From: Borreliella chilensis
GTDB taxonomy: Bacteria > Spirochaetota > Spirochaetia > Borreliales > Borreliaceae
Assembly (NCBI GenBank): GCA_000808095.1
Contig: CP009910.1
Coordinates: 806,001 to 870,000, forward strand
Length of the DNA stretch: 64,000 bases
Direction: 5' to 3'
The first letter of the stretch is position 1, and each line of letters opens with the position of its first letter. A program made the position numbers and the translations under genes. The notes beneath the pieces are model-generated. The model saw nothing but the letters and a program-made list of their open reading frames with translations. It was not told where the DNA came from and did no database searches. Of this stretch, positions 8,578 through 16,846 are shown piece by piece.

Positions 8578-9138
8578 ATGGATAGAGTTTTTCCAAAGTT
8601 ATTTCTTTTTTTTTGTTTTTCAGTGTTTTTGTTTTCAAATTCAGAAGATTTAAATAGAAAGGAAATTGCTGATAAGGCTGAAAATCTGAATTCTGAAGAT
8701 GAAGTTTTAGGATATTGGGTTGGTTATGATGATGTGAGTAACATAAAAAATTCTATTATTTATGTTTATAAATATAATGATGAAGTTTATGGTCGAATTT
8801 TAACTGTAATAAAAGATGGCAAAAAATATGATACTCAAAATCCTTCAGGAGATACTGTTGTTGGGTTTGAAGAGCTTGGAATAGAGGGCCTTGATTTTAT
8901 GTGGGGCCTTAAGTATTCTTCTGATTCTAAAAAGTGGAATAGAGGCAAAATAATAGATCCTAAAAATGGTAAAATTTATAATTCTGAAATGAGTATTGAT
9001 AGTAAAACTGGAAATCTTGTCACCAGAGGGAAAGTTTGGATTTTTGGCAGAAGTAAAGTTTGGACAAGAGCTAAGGTTGATGAAATGCCAAAAGTAGACT
9101 TAAACAATCTTGTGCCAATGCCTCCTGTAAAAAAATAA
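8578..9138 (+). CDS. Exported DUF2147-like protein
   Basis: A 186-residue protein with a signal peptide (residues 1-21, hydrophobic LFLFFCFSVFLF). A small beta-rich domain follows, with GYWVGYDD, a KYNDEVYGRIL stretch and a C-terminal WTRAK. This is the pattern of the DUF2147 family (GxW...dg.lyGkI), whose function is not known. ATG 8578 is preferred to TTG 8575 because AAGGAG (8567-8572) is 5 nt from it and only 2 nt from the TTG. It stands alone, 59 bp before apt and divergent from the flagellar genes. Corresponds to BB0776 by order. Periplasmic location is inferred. Confidence 0.75.
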   Translation: MDRVFPKLFLFFCFSVFLFSNSEDLNRKEIADKAENLNSEDEVLGYWVGYDDVSNIKNSIIYVYKYNDEVYGRILTVIKDGKKYDTQNPSGDTVVGFEELGIEGLDFMWGLKYSSDSKKWNRGKIIDPKNGKIYNSEMSIDSKTGNLVTRGKVWIFGRSKVWTRAKVDEMPKVDLNNLVPMPPVKK

Positions 9139-9197
9139 AGGCGTCTTTTGGTCTTGCTATTTTGGAAATAATATATATATATTGGGATAAGTAAATT

Positions 9198-9728
9198 ATG
9201 AAAAATAAAACAGAGTATTACGATCAATTTATTGCTAAAGTGCCTAATTTCCCTAAAAAGGGTATTCTTTTTTATGATATCACTAGTGTTTTATTAAAGC
9301 CTGAAGTATATACCTCATTAATAAATGAGGTATATACTTTTTATAATTTTAAAAAGATTGATTGTATTGCGGTTGTTGAATCTAGAGGATATTTGATAGG
9401 TGCGCCCTTATCTTTAAAAATGCAACTTCCTCTTGTTTTGATTCGAAAAGAAGGTAAATTGCCCAGAGAGGTTTTTAGCGAAAAGTATGAGCTTGAATAT
9501 GGATTTGGAAGAATAGAGGTGCACAAAGATGATGTTGGAATATATTCCAACATTCTTTTAATAGATGATATATTAGCTACCGGTGGAACTTTGAAGTCGT
9601 CTGCAATTTTGCTAGAGAGGGCTGGAGGCAGGGTTAAAGATATTTTTTGCTTTATTGAGCTTTGTGGGATTAATGGGAGGCATGCTCTTAAAAACTATGA
9701 GGTTAATTCTCTTGTAAGGTATGATTAA
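9198..9728 (+). CDS. apt: Adenine phosphoribosyltransferase
   Basis: Converts adenine and PRPP to AMP, an essential salvage step in a spirochaete that cannot make purines de novo. The 176-residue protein has the APRT start (VPNFPKKGILFYDITSVL), the VVESRGYLIGAPLS segment near residue 55 and the PRPP-binding loop ILLIDDILATGGT near residues 116-128. Length is normal. Two long perfect inverted repeats lie inside the coding sequence (9304-9339 and 9532-9553). The first encodes an internal peptide echo, EVYT...EVYT. Confidence 0.96.
   Translation: MKNKTEYYDQFIAKVPNFPKKGILFYDITSVLLKPEVYTSLINEVYTFYNFKKIDCIAVVESRGYLIGAPLSLKMQLPLVLIRKEGKLPREVFSEKYELEYGFGRIEVHKDDVGIYSNILLIDDILATGGTLKSSAILLERAGGRVKDIFCFIELCGINGRHALKNYEVNSLVRYD
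9304..9339. repeat. 36-nt perfect inverted repeat inside apt
   Basis: Arms of 16 bp (AAGTATATACCTCATT, and its exact reverse complement at 9324-9339) flank a 4-nt loop AATA. The messenger would fold a strong hairpin about 35 codons into apt. No gene boundary or terminator is expected here. Confidence 0.9.
9532..9553. repeat. 22-bp perfect palindrome inside apt
   Basis: ATGTTGGAATA is followed at once by its exact reverse complement. It lies just upstream of the PRPP-loop codons. No function is evident. Confidence 0.85.
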
Positions 9729-9736
9729 TTTAACGC

Positions 9737-9766
9737 TTGACTTTTCTTTTTTATTAAATTTACAAT
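9737..9766 (+). promoter_or_regulatory. Candidate sigma-70 promoter for rplU-prp-rpmA-obgE
   Basis: TTGACT (9737-9742), an 18-bp spacer and TACAAT (9761-9766). The predicted start near 9773 leaves a very short leader before GAGG (9775-9778) and ATG 9786. Confidence 0.6.
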
Positions 9767-9785
9767 GTTTAGTTGAGGTAATGTA

Positions 9786-10097
9786 ATGTATGCATTAGTA
9801 GAAATAAATGGTAAGCAGTATAAGGCTATTGAAGGCGAATTTTTAAAAATAGATAAAATTTCTTCTATTGAAAATGAAAAGTTGGAATTTAATAGTGTGA
9901 TGCTTGTTAATAAAAATGGGGAGATTAAAATAGGAAAGCCTTATGTTTTGAATTCTCTTGTTAGATGCACCTATAAAGAAGATAAGAAAGATAAAAAGGT
10001 TGTTTCTTACAGATATAGAAGAAGAAAGTCAAGTGAGAGAAAAGTTGGACACAGGCAAACTTATTCTTATGTTTTAGTTGACGAAATAGTTTTTTAA
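9786..10097 (+). CDS. rplU: 50S ribosomal protein bL21
   Basis: Large-subunit protein that binds 23S rRNA. The 103-residue sequence is full length, beginning [19 protein letters not shown]. It has the C-terminal [20 protein letters not shown] block that is diagnostic of bL21. GAGG (9775-9778) is 7 nt before the ATG. It heads the conserved rplU-prp-rpmA cluster and is 5 bp from the next gene. Confidence 0.98.
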   Translation: MYALVEINGKQYKAIEGEFLKIDKISSIENEKLEFNSVMLVNKNGEIKIGKPYVLNSLVRCTYKEDKKDKKVVSYRYRRRKSSERKVGHRQTYSYVLVDEIVF

Positions 10098-10102
10098 GTT
10101 TA

Positions 10103-10423
10103 TTGATTAATGTTTTAGTTAAATTGCAAGATAATGTAATTATTTATCTTTTAGCGAATGGTCATGCTATGAGCAAAAGTAATGTTAATGTTGTCTGCTC
10201 TTCTTTCTCTTTTATTTTGAGAACCTTTTTCAGTGTTCTTGATCTTGAGGGCGAGACTTTTGTTGTAAAAAATTCAAAAAAAGGCCATTTGGAATTTAGG
10301 TCTTTTTTTAAGGATTTGAGTAAAAAAAGTCTTTTTTATTATAGTAAATTTTTAATTAGGGGTATAAATGATTTATGCTTTGAGTATCCTAATGATATTA
10401 AATTAGTTTTGGAGGAAAATTAA
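10103..10423 (+). CDS. Prp-type ribosomal-processing cysteine protease (YsxB family)
   Basis: A 106-residue protein between the genes for bL21 and bL27, the classical place of Prp. In Firmicutes Prp removes an N-terminal extension from bL27. The catalytic pair is visible as H21 (in NGHAMSK) and C32 (in [11 protein letters not shown]), with the usual spacing. Translation starts at TTG 10103; no ATG or GTG gives the N-terminal strand. It overlaps rpmA by one base (TAATG). The neighbouring bL27 has no extension to cut, so its substrate here is uncertain. Confidence 0.85.
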   Translation: MINVLVKLQDNVIIYLLANGHAMSKSNVNVVCSSFSFILRTFFSVLDLEGETFVVKNSKKGHLEFRSFFKDLSKKSLFYYSKFLIRGINDLCFEYPNDIKLVLEEN

Positions 10424-10668
10424 TGGCAACAAGTAAAAGTGGCGGTAGTTCGAAAAATGGACGAGATTCTGTATCTAAGCGTCTTGGAGTTAAAAGAAGT
10501 GGTGGTCAGCTTGTTAAAGCTGGGGAAATAATTGTCAGACAAAGAGGTACAAAATTCCATAAGGGTAAAAATGTAGGTCTTGGAAGAGATTATACAATAT
10601 TTGCGCTTTCATCTGGTAAGGTAGAGTTTAAAACCTTGAAAGGACGAAAATATGTAAATATTGTTTAG
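10423..10668 (+). CDS. rpmA: 50S ribosomal protein bL27
   Basis: Its N-terminal tail reaches the peptidyl-transferase centre. The 81-residue protein begins [16 protein letters not shown] and continues with [16 protein letters not shown] and [20 protein letters not shown], all diagnostic. It lacks the short LNLQFFAS-type extension found in bacteria whose Prp protease processes bL27. GGAGG lies 6 nt before the ATG, inside the end of prp. Length is normal for the unextended form. Confidence 0.98.
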   Translation: MATSKSGGSSKNGRDSVSKRLGVKRSGGQLVKAGEIIVRQRGTKFHKGKNVGLGRDYTIFALSSGKVEFKTLKGRKYVNIV

Positions 10669-10693
10669 TTTCAATTGAAGCATTGGAGCGAAT

Positions 10694-11680
10694 TTGTATA
10701 ACTTTAAGGACTCTGTAAGTATAACAGTGGTTTCAGGTAATGGCGGTCCTGGGTGTATTTCTTTTTTGCGAGAAAAGTTTAATGCGAGGGGTGGTCCAAA
10801 TGGTGGGAATGGCGGAAGTGGTGGAAGTGTAATTTTCAAAGTAAGAGAAAATCTTCGCACGTTATCTTTTTATAAAAATGGTCATACGCTTTGTGCTGAA
10901 AATGGTAAGCCGGGAATGGGTGCTAAGAGAAGTGGAGCTAATGGTAAAGATTTGATTCTTTTTGTTCCTCCAAATACAGATATTTATGATAAGAATGATG
11001 GAACTTTTTTGTGTAGACTTAAAAATTCAAGTGACGAGTTTGTTATTTTAAAAGGTGGCAGGGGTGGTCTTGGTAATTGGAATTTTAAAACTTCAGTTAG
11101 AAGAACTCCAAGGTTTGCTCAACCTGGAGAGTTGGGCAAAAGCTTGAATATACGTCTTGATCTTTTTTTAATGGCAGATATTGGGCTTGTTGGTCTTCCT
11201 AATGCTGGTAAATCTTCTCTTATTAATAGAATAACTTCTGCGAAATCTAAGGTTGCAAGTTATCCTTTTACAACAAAGATTCCCCATCTTGGTATACTTA
11301 GATACTCTTATGATGATCTAATCGTTGCAGATATTCCAGGGATAATTAAAGGTGCTAGTTTTGGGGTAGGTCTTGGGACCAAATTTTTAAAACACATCTC
11401 TAAAACTAAAATTTTAGCTTTAGTAATCGATATTTCTGAGGCAAATTTTTTGGAATCATATAACATTCTCTTAAATGAATTGAAATCTTACAGCCATAAG
11501 CTTTTTAATAAAAAAAAAATTATTATTGCTAATAAGCTTGATTTAGATAAGTCTGGGGAAAATTTTAACTGCTTAATAAAAGCTTTGAGGAAAGAAAAGA
11601 TTGTCGGTATTTCTATTTATGAGAATAGGGGGATTGATGAGCTTATTAGAGAGTTTTTTATTTTGGCTAAAACCTTTTAA
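10694..11680 (+). CDS. obgE: Obg GTPase, ribosome assembly (CgtA)
   Basis: GTPase that binds the 50S subunit and links its maturation to nutrient state. The 328-residue protein has the glycine-rich Obg fold (residues 1-155, with GGPNGGNGGSGGSV and GGRGGLGN). The G domain follows with G1 at GLPNAGKS (about 167-174), G3 DIPGI and G4 NKLD. The C-terminal OCT domain of longer Obg proteins is absent. The start is TTG 10694 with GGAG (10685-10688) 5 nt before it. Last gene of the rplU cluster. Confidence 0.95.
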   Translation: MYNFKDSVSITVVSGNGGPGCISFLREKFNARGGPNGGNGGSGGSVIFKVRENLRTLSFYKNGHTLCAENGKPGMGAKRSGANGKDLILFVPPNTDIYDKNDGTFLCRLKNSSDEFVILKGGRGGLGNWNFKTSVRRTPRFAQPGELGKSLNIRLDLFLMADIGLVGLPNAGKSSLINRITSAKSKVASYPFTTKIPHLGILRYSYDDLIVADIPGIIKGASFGVGLGTKFLKHISKTKILALVIDISEANFLESYNILLNELKSYSHKLFNKKKIIIANKLDLDKSGENFNCLIKALRKEKIVGISIYENRGIDELIREFFILAKTF

Positions 11681-11713
11681 TAAAATTTATATTTATTGTG
11701 ATCTTTTTATTTG

Positions 11714-11739
11714 AAATTTGGTTTTTAGATTCCAAATTT
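11714..11739 (+). terminator. Weak hairpin between obgE and nadD
   Basis: AAATTTGG (11714-11721) pairs with CCAAATTT (11732-11739) around a 10-nt loop. The following ATTTGATTTTA is only loosely T-rich. It may attenuate read-through from obgE into nadD. Confidence 0.35.
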
Positions 11740-11763
11740 ATTTGATTTTAGGAAAAATAATTC

Positions 11764-12345
11764 ATGAGAATTGCAATATTAGGTGGCACTTATAATCCAG
11801 TTCATATTGGACACATTTTTTTGGCTAAAGAGTTGGAGTGTTTATTAAATGTCGATAGGGTAATATTTGTTCCCACTTGTAATCCAGCTCATAAATTTAT
11901 TGAGGAAGGTGTTAGTGTTAAAAATAGAATAGATATGCTCAATCTGGCATTAGAGAATGAAAATAAAATGTTCATAGATGATTGCGATATAATAAATGGT
12001 GGCATCACTTATACTGTTGATACTATCTCTTGTGTGAAAAAAAAATATAAAAGCGATAAGCTTTTTTTGGTTATTGGCGATGATCTTTTTCAAAATTTTG
12101 GCTTATGGAAAGAGCCCCAAAGAATTGCAAGTTCTGTTGATATTGTTGTTGCTCACAGAATCTACAAAGAGAGGCTAAAAAGTTCTTTTAAGCATATTTA
12201 TGTGGATAATAAAATAATTCCGATTTCTTCATCAGAGATTAGAAATAGAATTGCAAATGGATTGCCCGTTAGTTATTTAATGCCTTTTAGTGTGTTAAAA
12301 TACATTAAAGATAATAATTTATATGTTAAAAAGGTAAATATTTGA
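11764..12345 (+). CDS. nadD: Nicotinate-mononucleotide adenylyltransferase
   Basis: Adenylates nicotinate mononucleotide to deamido-NAD. The 193-residue nucleotidyltransferase begins [17 protein letters not shown], carrying the GGTYNPxHxGH signature at residues 7-17. It has [10 protein letters not shown], a [14 protein letters not shown] segment and the C-terminal [10 protein letters not shown] motif (the SSTxIR signature). The stop codon overlaps the TTG start of the next gene by 4 bp. Its place next to an LCP gene and rsfS repeats an arrangement common in Firmicutes, but yqeK is missing from the cluster. Confidence 0.96.
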   Translation: MRIAILGGTYNPVHIGHIFLAKELECLLNVDRVIFVPTCNPAHKFIEEGVSVKNRIDMLNLALENENKMFIDDCDIINGGITYTVDTISCVKKKYKSDKLFLVIGDDLFQNFGLWKEPQRIASSVDIVVAHRIYKERLKSSFKHIYVDNKIIPISSSEIRNRIANGLPVSYLMPFSVLKYIKDNNLYVKKVNI

Positions 12346-13526
12346 GAAAAGATTTAATTTTTTTAATTTTAATTGTTTTAATAATAACAAGTGTAATAAT
12401 TTTTTTTATTAAAAGCTCTAAAAAAGAGCTGGTTTATTTTGAGCTTAATACAAAAAGCAATATTAGTTTTTTGTTTTTAGTAGAAGATCTTAATAAAAGT
12501 CTTGTAAGCATGCAAGAAATTTTTATTAATATAAAAACAGGAAATATTGGGTTTTTGGATATTCCAATTCATACTGGATATGAAGATTTAAAGGGTAATA
12601 TATCTTGGTTTAAAGATCTTTATAAAAAAAATTCTTTTCATAAGTTTTTATCTAAAATTTATACTCAATTATCGCATGAATCAGATTATTATATTCGCTT
12701 TCAAAAAGAAAATTTTGTTAAACTTATTGATTATTTAGGGGGAATTAAACTTCTTGTTAAAAATCCAGTAAAAGTTTATAATTTTGAAAATTCTATTTTA
12801 ATACCCTCTGGCACCTCCAATTTTGATGGTGATAAAGCTTATGATTATTTAAGATATTTTAACGATGTTAATCAGTTTGAAGAGAGAGGCGAGTTTTTTA
12901 AAGAGTTCTTTAAAAAACTTTTATTTCAAATTTCAGACCTTGGTATTGAAAATGACATTTTTTTTAAAATGTATTCCATGTTGGATACTAACCTTTCAGA
13001 AGTTGTTTTTAAGTATATTATTAAAAATTATAAAATAAATAATGATAAAATTATTTCTATTAATATTAAAGGACAAGAAGAGATTTTTAAAGATAATGAT
13101 AATAATTTGATCAAGGTAGTTTTTCCTTATTATGGAGGGGCTATTTTAAAAGAATCGGTGGATAAATTGAATAAAGAGTTGGTCAATGAAGGCTCAGAAG
13201 AGATAGTAAAGATTATTGTTTTAAATGGAACTAAAGTTGCTGGGCTTGCAAAAAAAACAGCAAATATTTTTAATTCTTTAAAATTTAAAGTTTTAAAATT
13301 TGGTAATGCAGATAATAATTCTTATAAAAATACTTTAGTTATAAATAATTCAGACAATTTAGAAATGGCTGTTAGAGTTGGAGAGGCAATTAAAACCGCA
13401 AATATTAAGCCAATTTCTGAAGTTCAAAGTAAAAGATTGTCAGAACTTGACAATCTTGATATTAGTCCCGATGTAATAATTGTTTTAGGAGATGATTTTG
13501 ATGGGAGATATGTTAAAAGTAAGTGA
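12342..13526 (+). CDS. LytR-CpsA-Psr (LCP) family protein with LytR C-terminal domain
   Basis: A 394-residue membrane-anchored protein: one transmembrane helix at residues 5-24, then a divergent LCP domain (about 35-190, with [19 protein letters not shown] and [19 protein letters not shown]). A C-terminal LytR_C domain follows (about 285-390, from [17 protein letters not shown]). In Gram-positives LCP enzymes transfer glycopolymers from lipid carriers to peptidoglycan. The spirochaete acceptor is unknown. Start TTG 12342 overlaps nadD, with AAGG 9 nt upstream. The usual LCP arginine/aspartate pattern is only partly visible, so activity is uncertain. Confidence 0.78.
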   Translation: MRKDLIFLILIVLIITSVIIFFIKSSKKELVYFELNTKSNISFLFLVEDLNKSLVSMQEIFINIKTGNIGFLDIPIHTGYEDLKGNISWFKDLYKKNSFHKFLSKIYTQLSHESDYYIRFQKENFVKLIDYLGGIKLLVKNPVKVYNFENSILIPSGTSNFDGDKAYDYLRYFNDVNQFEERGEFFKEFFKKLLFQISDLGIENDIFFKMYSMLDTNLSEVVFKYIIKNYKINNDKIISINIKGQEEIFKDNDNNLIKVVFPYYGGAILKESVDKLNKELVNEGSEEIVKIIVLNGTKVAGLAKKTANIFNSLKFKVLKFGNADNNSYKNTLVINNSDNLEMAVRVGEAIKTANIKPISEVQSKRLSELDNLDISPDVIIVLGDDFDGRYVKSK

Positions 13527-13851
13527 TATTAGTGCTTTATGCAAAATAATAAGTGATTTTAATGGAATTAATGTTTTAGGTATTAATGTTGGTGATATTT
13601 GTAATTGGACTGATTTTTTTATAATAGCTGCTTTTTCATCATTTAAGCAGATGGAGGCTTTATATACTGATAAGATAGTCAAATTTTTCAAAGAAAAAAA
13701 AATTAATCTTAGTGTTCAAGGAAAAGGGTTGGTTTATGATTGGACTGTTGTTTCAGGTGGAAATTTGGTGATTCATTTAATGAGTGAAAAATCTAGAGAA
13801 TATTATGAACTTGAAAAAATATGGTCCAAAGGAATTATTATTTATCCTTAA
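13501..13851 (+). CDS. rsfS: Ribosomal silencing factor RsfS (Iojap family)
   Basis: Binds bL14 and blocks subunit joining when nutrients are scarce. About 116 residues with the Iojap core: INVLGINVGDICNWTDFFIIAAFSS, then the SVQGKGLVYDWTVVSGGNLVIHLM block and the C-terminal YYELEKIW. Three in-frame ATGs exist (13492, 13501, 13510). I choose 13501 because AGGAG (13487-13491) is 9 nt before it. The gene overlaps the end of the LCP gene by 26 bp, so it depends on translation of that gene. Confidence 0.93.
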   Translation: MGDMLKVSDISALCKIISDFNGINVLGINVGDICNWTDFFIIAAFSSFKQMEALYTDKIVKFFKEKKINLSVQGKGLVYDWTVVSGGNLVIHLMSEKSREYYELEKIWSKGIIIYP

Positions 13852-13893
13852 TTATTGTTTAATTAAAAAAACTAAAAATATCATAAAAATATG

Positions 13894-13922
13894 TTTACAA
13901 AAAATAGAAAATATTTTAGATT
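13894..13922 (+). promoter_or_regulatory. Candidate sigma-70 promoter of spoVG
   Basis: TTTACA (13894-13899), a 17-bp spacer and TAGATT (13917-13922). A start near 13929 gives a leader of about 25 nt carrying GGGAGG. Confidence 0.45.
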
Positions 13923-13954
13923 TAAGTTATGTACTTTTTGCGGGAGGCTTATAA

Positions 13955-14248
13955 GTGGATATTACAGATATAAGGATTAAGAAAGTTGAAAGTAAAAATT
14001 CTGGATCTAAATTATTAGCATATGTTGCAGTTACTTTTGATAATTGCTTAGTTCTTCACAATATTAGAGTTATTAAAGGGCAAAAGGGAGTATTTATTGC
14101 TATGCCTAATAGAAGGACTAGAGTTGGCGAGTATAAAGATATTGTACATCCCATTAGTCAAGATTTTAGAAAAATTTTGCAAACTTCTATTTTTAAAGAA
14201 TACGTAAGAGAAAATCCAGCTGATCTTGAGCTTGAATTAGATTTTTAG
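13955..14248 (+). CDS. spoVG: SpoVG, site-specific nucleic-acid-binding regulator
   Basis: A 97-residue protein starting at GTG 13955 with a strong GGGAGG (13942-13947) 7 nt upstream. It matches SpoVG throughout: [13 protein letters not shown], the [15 protein letters not shown] segment and the [12 protein letters not shown] motif, then DIVHPIS. In B. burgdorferi SpoVG is reported to bind DNA and RNA and to regulate several genes. There is no sporulation here; the name is historical. It stands alone between rsfS and the tRNA-rplY unit with its own promoter. Confidence 0.97.
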   Translation: MDITDIRIKKVESKNSGSKLLAYVAVTFDNCLVLHNIRVIKGQKGVFIAMPNRRTRVGEYKDIVHPISQDFRKILQTSIFKEYVRENPADLELELDF

Positions 14249-14255
14249 ATAATTA

Positions 14256-14284
14256 TTGACAAAGTATGTTGTATCTTGTATGCT
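14256..14284 (+). promoter_or_regulatory. Strong sigma-70 promoter for tRNA-Gln and rplY
   Basis: Perfect -35 TTGACA (14256-14261), a 17-bp spacer and TATGCT (14279-14284). The expected start is near 14291, about 20 nt before the tRNA, so tRNA and rplY are probably co-transcribed. Confidence 0.8.
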
Positions 14285-14309
14285 TGTCAATTGTAAGTAT
14301 TGAGATATT

Positions 14310-14381
14310 TGGGACGTCGACAAGCGGTAAGTCAACTGGTTTTGGTCCAGTCATTCGAGGGTTCGAATCCTTCCGTCCCAG
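14310..14381 (+). tRNA. tRNA-Gln (anticodon TTG)
   Basis: The 72-nt sequence folds as a full cloverleaf. Acceptor stem TGGGACG pairs with CGTCCCA, discriminator G. The D stem is GAC/GTC and the anticodon stem ACTGG/CCAGT with loop TTTTGGT, so the anticodon is TTG. The T arm is GAGGG-TTCGAAT-CCTTC with one G-T pair. CCA is not encoded. It lies 23 bp before the rplY start and appears to share its transcript. Confidence 0.96.
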
Positions 14382-14404
14382 TATTTTGTATTAGGAGTTT
14401 TTTG

Positions 14405-14953
14405 GTGGAAAATAGTAGGATTTTGAGTTGCGAATATAGATCAAATTTTGGGTCTTCTAATGCTCGAAGAATAAGAGCTAAATCTGAAATACCAGCCGTT
14501 GTTTACGGGCAAGGCAATGACGTTTCACACTTGAGAATTAAGAGTAGTGAGTTTAATAAGAAATTTGCAAAGTTTACAGATAATACTGTTTTAATACTAG
14601 ATGATGGCAAGATGGAAAGATGTGTTTTTGTTAAAGATGTTTCTGAGAATATTACTAGCAAGCTCATTTATCACATTGATTTTTATGAAGTAGATAGAGG
14701 TGTTGAACTTGAAAGATATGTTCCTATCAAGCTTATTGGAGCTTCTGTTGGGGTTAAAGAGGGTGGAGTTTTGACTGTTTTGAAAGAACAAGTTAAGATA
14801 AAATCTTTACCTTTAGATTTGCCAGAATTCATAGAACTTGATTTAACTCCTGTTAAAAAAGGAGATAGCGTTCTTCTTAAAGATCTTGTGTTGTCTTCTA
14901 ATGTTAAGCTTGCAGAAAATGATGAGAATTTGGAAGTTGTTCTTATAAAGTAA
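14405..14953 (+). CDS. rplY: 50S ribosomal protein bL25, long CTC/TL5 form
   Basis: Binds 5S rRNA. The protein is 182 residues: an N-terminal L25 domain (about 1-95, with [17 protein letters not shown]) plus the C-terminal TL5/CTC beta domain ([19 protein letters not shown], then [15 protein letters not shown]). The start is GTG 14405, with AGGAG (14393-14397) 7 nt upstream. A longer open frame from 14300 runs through the tRNA gene and is not coding. It heads the run rplY-pth-tilS-ftsH, a conserved pairing of rplY with pth. Confidence 0.94.
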   Translation: MENSRILSCEYRSNFGSSNARRIRAKSEIPAVVYGQGNDVSHLRIKSSEFNKKFAKFTDNTVLILDDGKMERCVFVKDVSENITSKLIYHIDFYEVDRGVELERYVPIKLIGASVGVKEGGVLTVLKEQVKIKSLPLDLPEFIELDLTPVKKGDSVLLKDLVLSSNVKLAENDENLEVVLIK

Positions 14954-14957
14954 TCTT

Positions 14958-15524
14958 ATGGGGTTGTTGATACTTGGACTAGGAAACCCTGGATTAGAAT
15001 TTTCTTTAACTAGGCATAATGTTGGCTTTTCTCTTTTAGATAAAATTGTTTCTAAGAATAGCCTTTTTTTTAAGAGAAAAAAAAAATATGAGTATTCAGA
15101 ATTAAGATTGGGTTTTAGGAGAGTGGTTTTGGTTAAGCCGTTGACTTATATGAATCTAAGTGGATCTTTATTCCCTTCAATTTTTTCAGATTTTTATATG
15201 TGCATAAAAAATTTATTAGTGGTTCTTGACAATGTTGATCTTCCTTTGGGAAAATGCAGGCTTAAAGCGCGTGGTGGCATGTCTACTCATAATGGTCTTA
15301 AATCAATTTCAAGTGTTCTTGGAAATTCAAATTACAGTAGGCTTTATATTGGTGTTGGAAGCAATGTTATGTTCGATATAAAGAAGTTTGTTCTTTCTAA
15401 ATTTTGCAAGGATGAGATAGATAGACTTGAAAAATTGTATGACTTTTTAAGTGACGAATTAATTGATATTAGCGAAGCAAATTTTAAAAATAAGGTTCAA
15501 AAAATTAATTCTAGTAATTTTTAA
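14958..15524 (+). CDS. pth: Peptidyl-tRNA hydrolase
   Basis: Releases tRNA from prematurely dropped peptidyl-tRNA. The 188-residue protein has the family start [22 protein letters not shown] (read as residues 3-24), whose His (in TRHNVG) is catalytic. It also has [30 protein letters not shown] and [12 protein letters not shown]. It follows rplY by 4 bp and its stop overlaps the tilS start by one base. No oddities. Confidence 0.97.
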   Translation: MGLLILGLGNPGLEFSLTRHNVGFSLLDKIVSKNSLFFKRKKKYEYSELRLGFRRVVLVKPLTYMNLSGSLFPSIFSDFYMCIKNLLVVLDNVDLPLGKCRLKARGGMSTHNGLKSISSVLGNSNYSRLYIGVGSNVMFDIKKFVLSKFCKDEIDRLEKLYDFLSDELIDISEANFKNKVQKINSSNF

Positions 15525-16846
15525 TGTATTTTTTAGATGATAATATACAAATTAAAATAGATAAATTTTATAAAAAAAATTCTTTAAATAAAAGTCGGGT
15601 TGTTGTTGCTTTTTCTGGGGGGGCTGATTCTACAACTTTGTTATTGAATTTAAAACATTATTTGAATAACAATGTTATTGCATTTTATTTTGCTCATTTT
15701 ATTAGATCTGCTGATGAGCAAAATCAGGAGATAGAACATGTAAACAGGTTTTGCAGTCTTTATGATATTGCTTTACAAATTAAAAATTGTGATATAGATA
15801 TAAAAAGTGAGTCAGTTAGATTGAGGATGTCTATTGAAGAACTTGCAAGAAGGCATAGATATAATGCCTTAGAGAATGCTCTTAAAGAAAATGATGCAAG
15901 TTATATTGCACTTGCTCATAACGAGAATGATCAGTTTGAAACAATAATCATGAGATTTTTTCAAGGATCTTTTTTAGATGGTCTTGCAGGTATTCCTAGT
16001 GTCAATAAAAACATCATAAGGCCTTTGCTTGAAGTTTCAAGGCAAGAAATTGAGAATTTTTTATCTTTGAATAATGTCAAATTTTTTATTGATAGTACAA
16101 ATGTTCAAAATTTATATCTAAGGAATAAAGTTAGAAATAATTTGCTACCTTCTGTAAAAAAGATTTTTAAAGGATATGAGAAATGTCTTAGAAGAATATC
16201 TGAGTTTTCAAAAGAATTTGCAGATTATTTTGAAAAAGATGAATTTTTTCCTGTTGAGAAAGGCAAATACTATTATTCTTTTGATTTGAAAACTTTTTTG
16301 GATTTTCCCAAGTATTTGGTTTTTAGGTTAATTTTTAAGATTTTAAATTCAGAAGGAATTATAGCTAAAGTTTCCTATAAGGCCCTTAATGAACTTTTTA
16401 AAGTAGAGATTGATAAAAAGAAAAACAATGTTTTGCTAAAAACCAATGAATTTTTTTTAGAAAAAAGGCATAATAAGATTAATTTAATTTTTAAAAGAGA
16501 CGAAGAATTTTACAAGCCTTTTGATTTTATTTTAGAAGTTGGCAAATGGTATAGTTTATCTTTAGGCAAGATTTTGCTAAAATGTTTAGAGTGCAATGCA
16601 GCTTCTGTATCAAAATTAAAATGTTGTTCTTATAAGTTTAGATATAAATTTTTTAAGGATAAGCTGAAAGCAAAAAAATTTTTTTCTAAGTTTATAAGGT
16701 GTAATCCGATTTATTTAATGTTATTGGCATTAGATGACCGGTTAGTTGGAATTATTGATTTAAATACTTTAAACTTAGTATGGAGTGAAAAAAGCATTCT
16801 TAAAAAAATTAGTATATCTTTGATTGGAGGGCTTTTAAAGGAATGA
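15524..16846 (+). CDS. tilS: tRNA(Ile)-lysidine synthase
   Basis: Converts C34 of the CAU-anticodon tRNA-Ile to lysidine, using ATP and lysine. This switches both amino-acid identity and codon reading from AUG to AUA. The 440-residue protein has the PP-loop VVVAFSGGADSTTLLLNLKH near residue 30, ARRHRYNAL, the LAHNENDQFETIIMRF stretch with the conserved HxxxD, and GLAGIP. A divergent C-terminal domain follows. It overlaps pth by 1 bp and ftsH by 4 bp. Confidence 0.95.
   Translation: MYFLDDNIQIKIDKFYKKNSLNKSRVVVAFSGGADSTTLLLNLKHYLNNNVIAFYFAHFIRSADEQNQEIEHVNRFCSLYDIALQIKNCDIDIKSESVRLRMSIEELARRHRYNALENALKENDASYIALAHNENDQFETIIMRFFQGSFLDGLAGIPSVNKNIIRPLLEVSRQEIENFLSLNNVKFFIDSTNVQNLYLRNKVRNNLLPSVKKIFKGYEKCLRRISEFSKEFADYFEKDEFFPVEKGKYYYSFDLKTFLDFPKYLVFRLIFKILNSEGIIAKVSYKALNELFKVEIDKKKNNVLLKTNEFFLEKRHNKINLIFKRDEEFYKPFDFILEVGKWYSLSLGKILLKCLECNAASVSKLKCCSYKFRYKFFKDKLKAKKFFSKFIRCNPIYLMLLALDDRLVGIIDLNTLNLVWSEKSILKKISISLIGGLLKE

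Noticed and set aside
14300..14404. Upstream extension of the rplY reading frame
   Set aside because: It runs through the tRNA-Gln gene; GTG 14405 has a correctly spaced AGGAG and gives the normal bL25 N-terminus.
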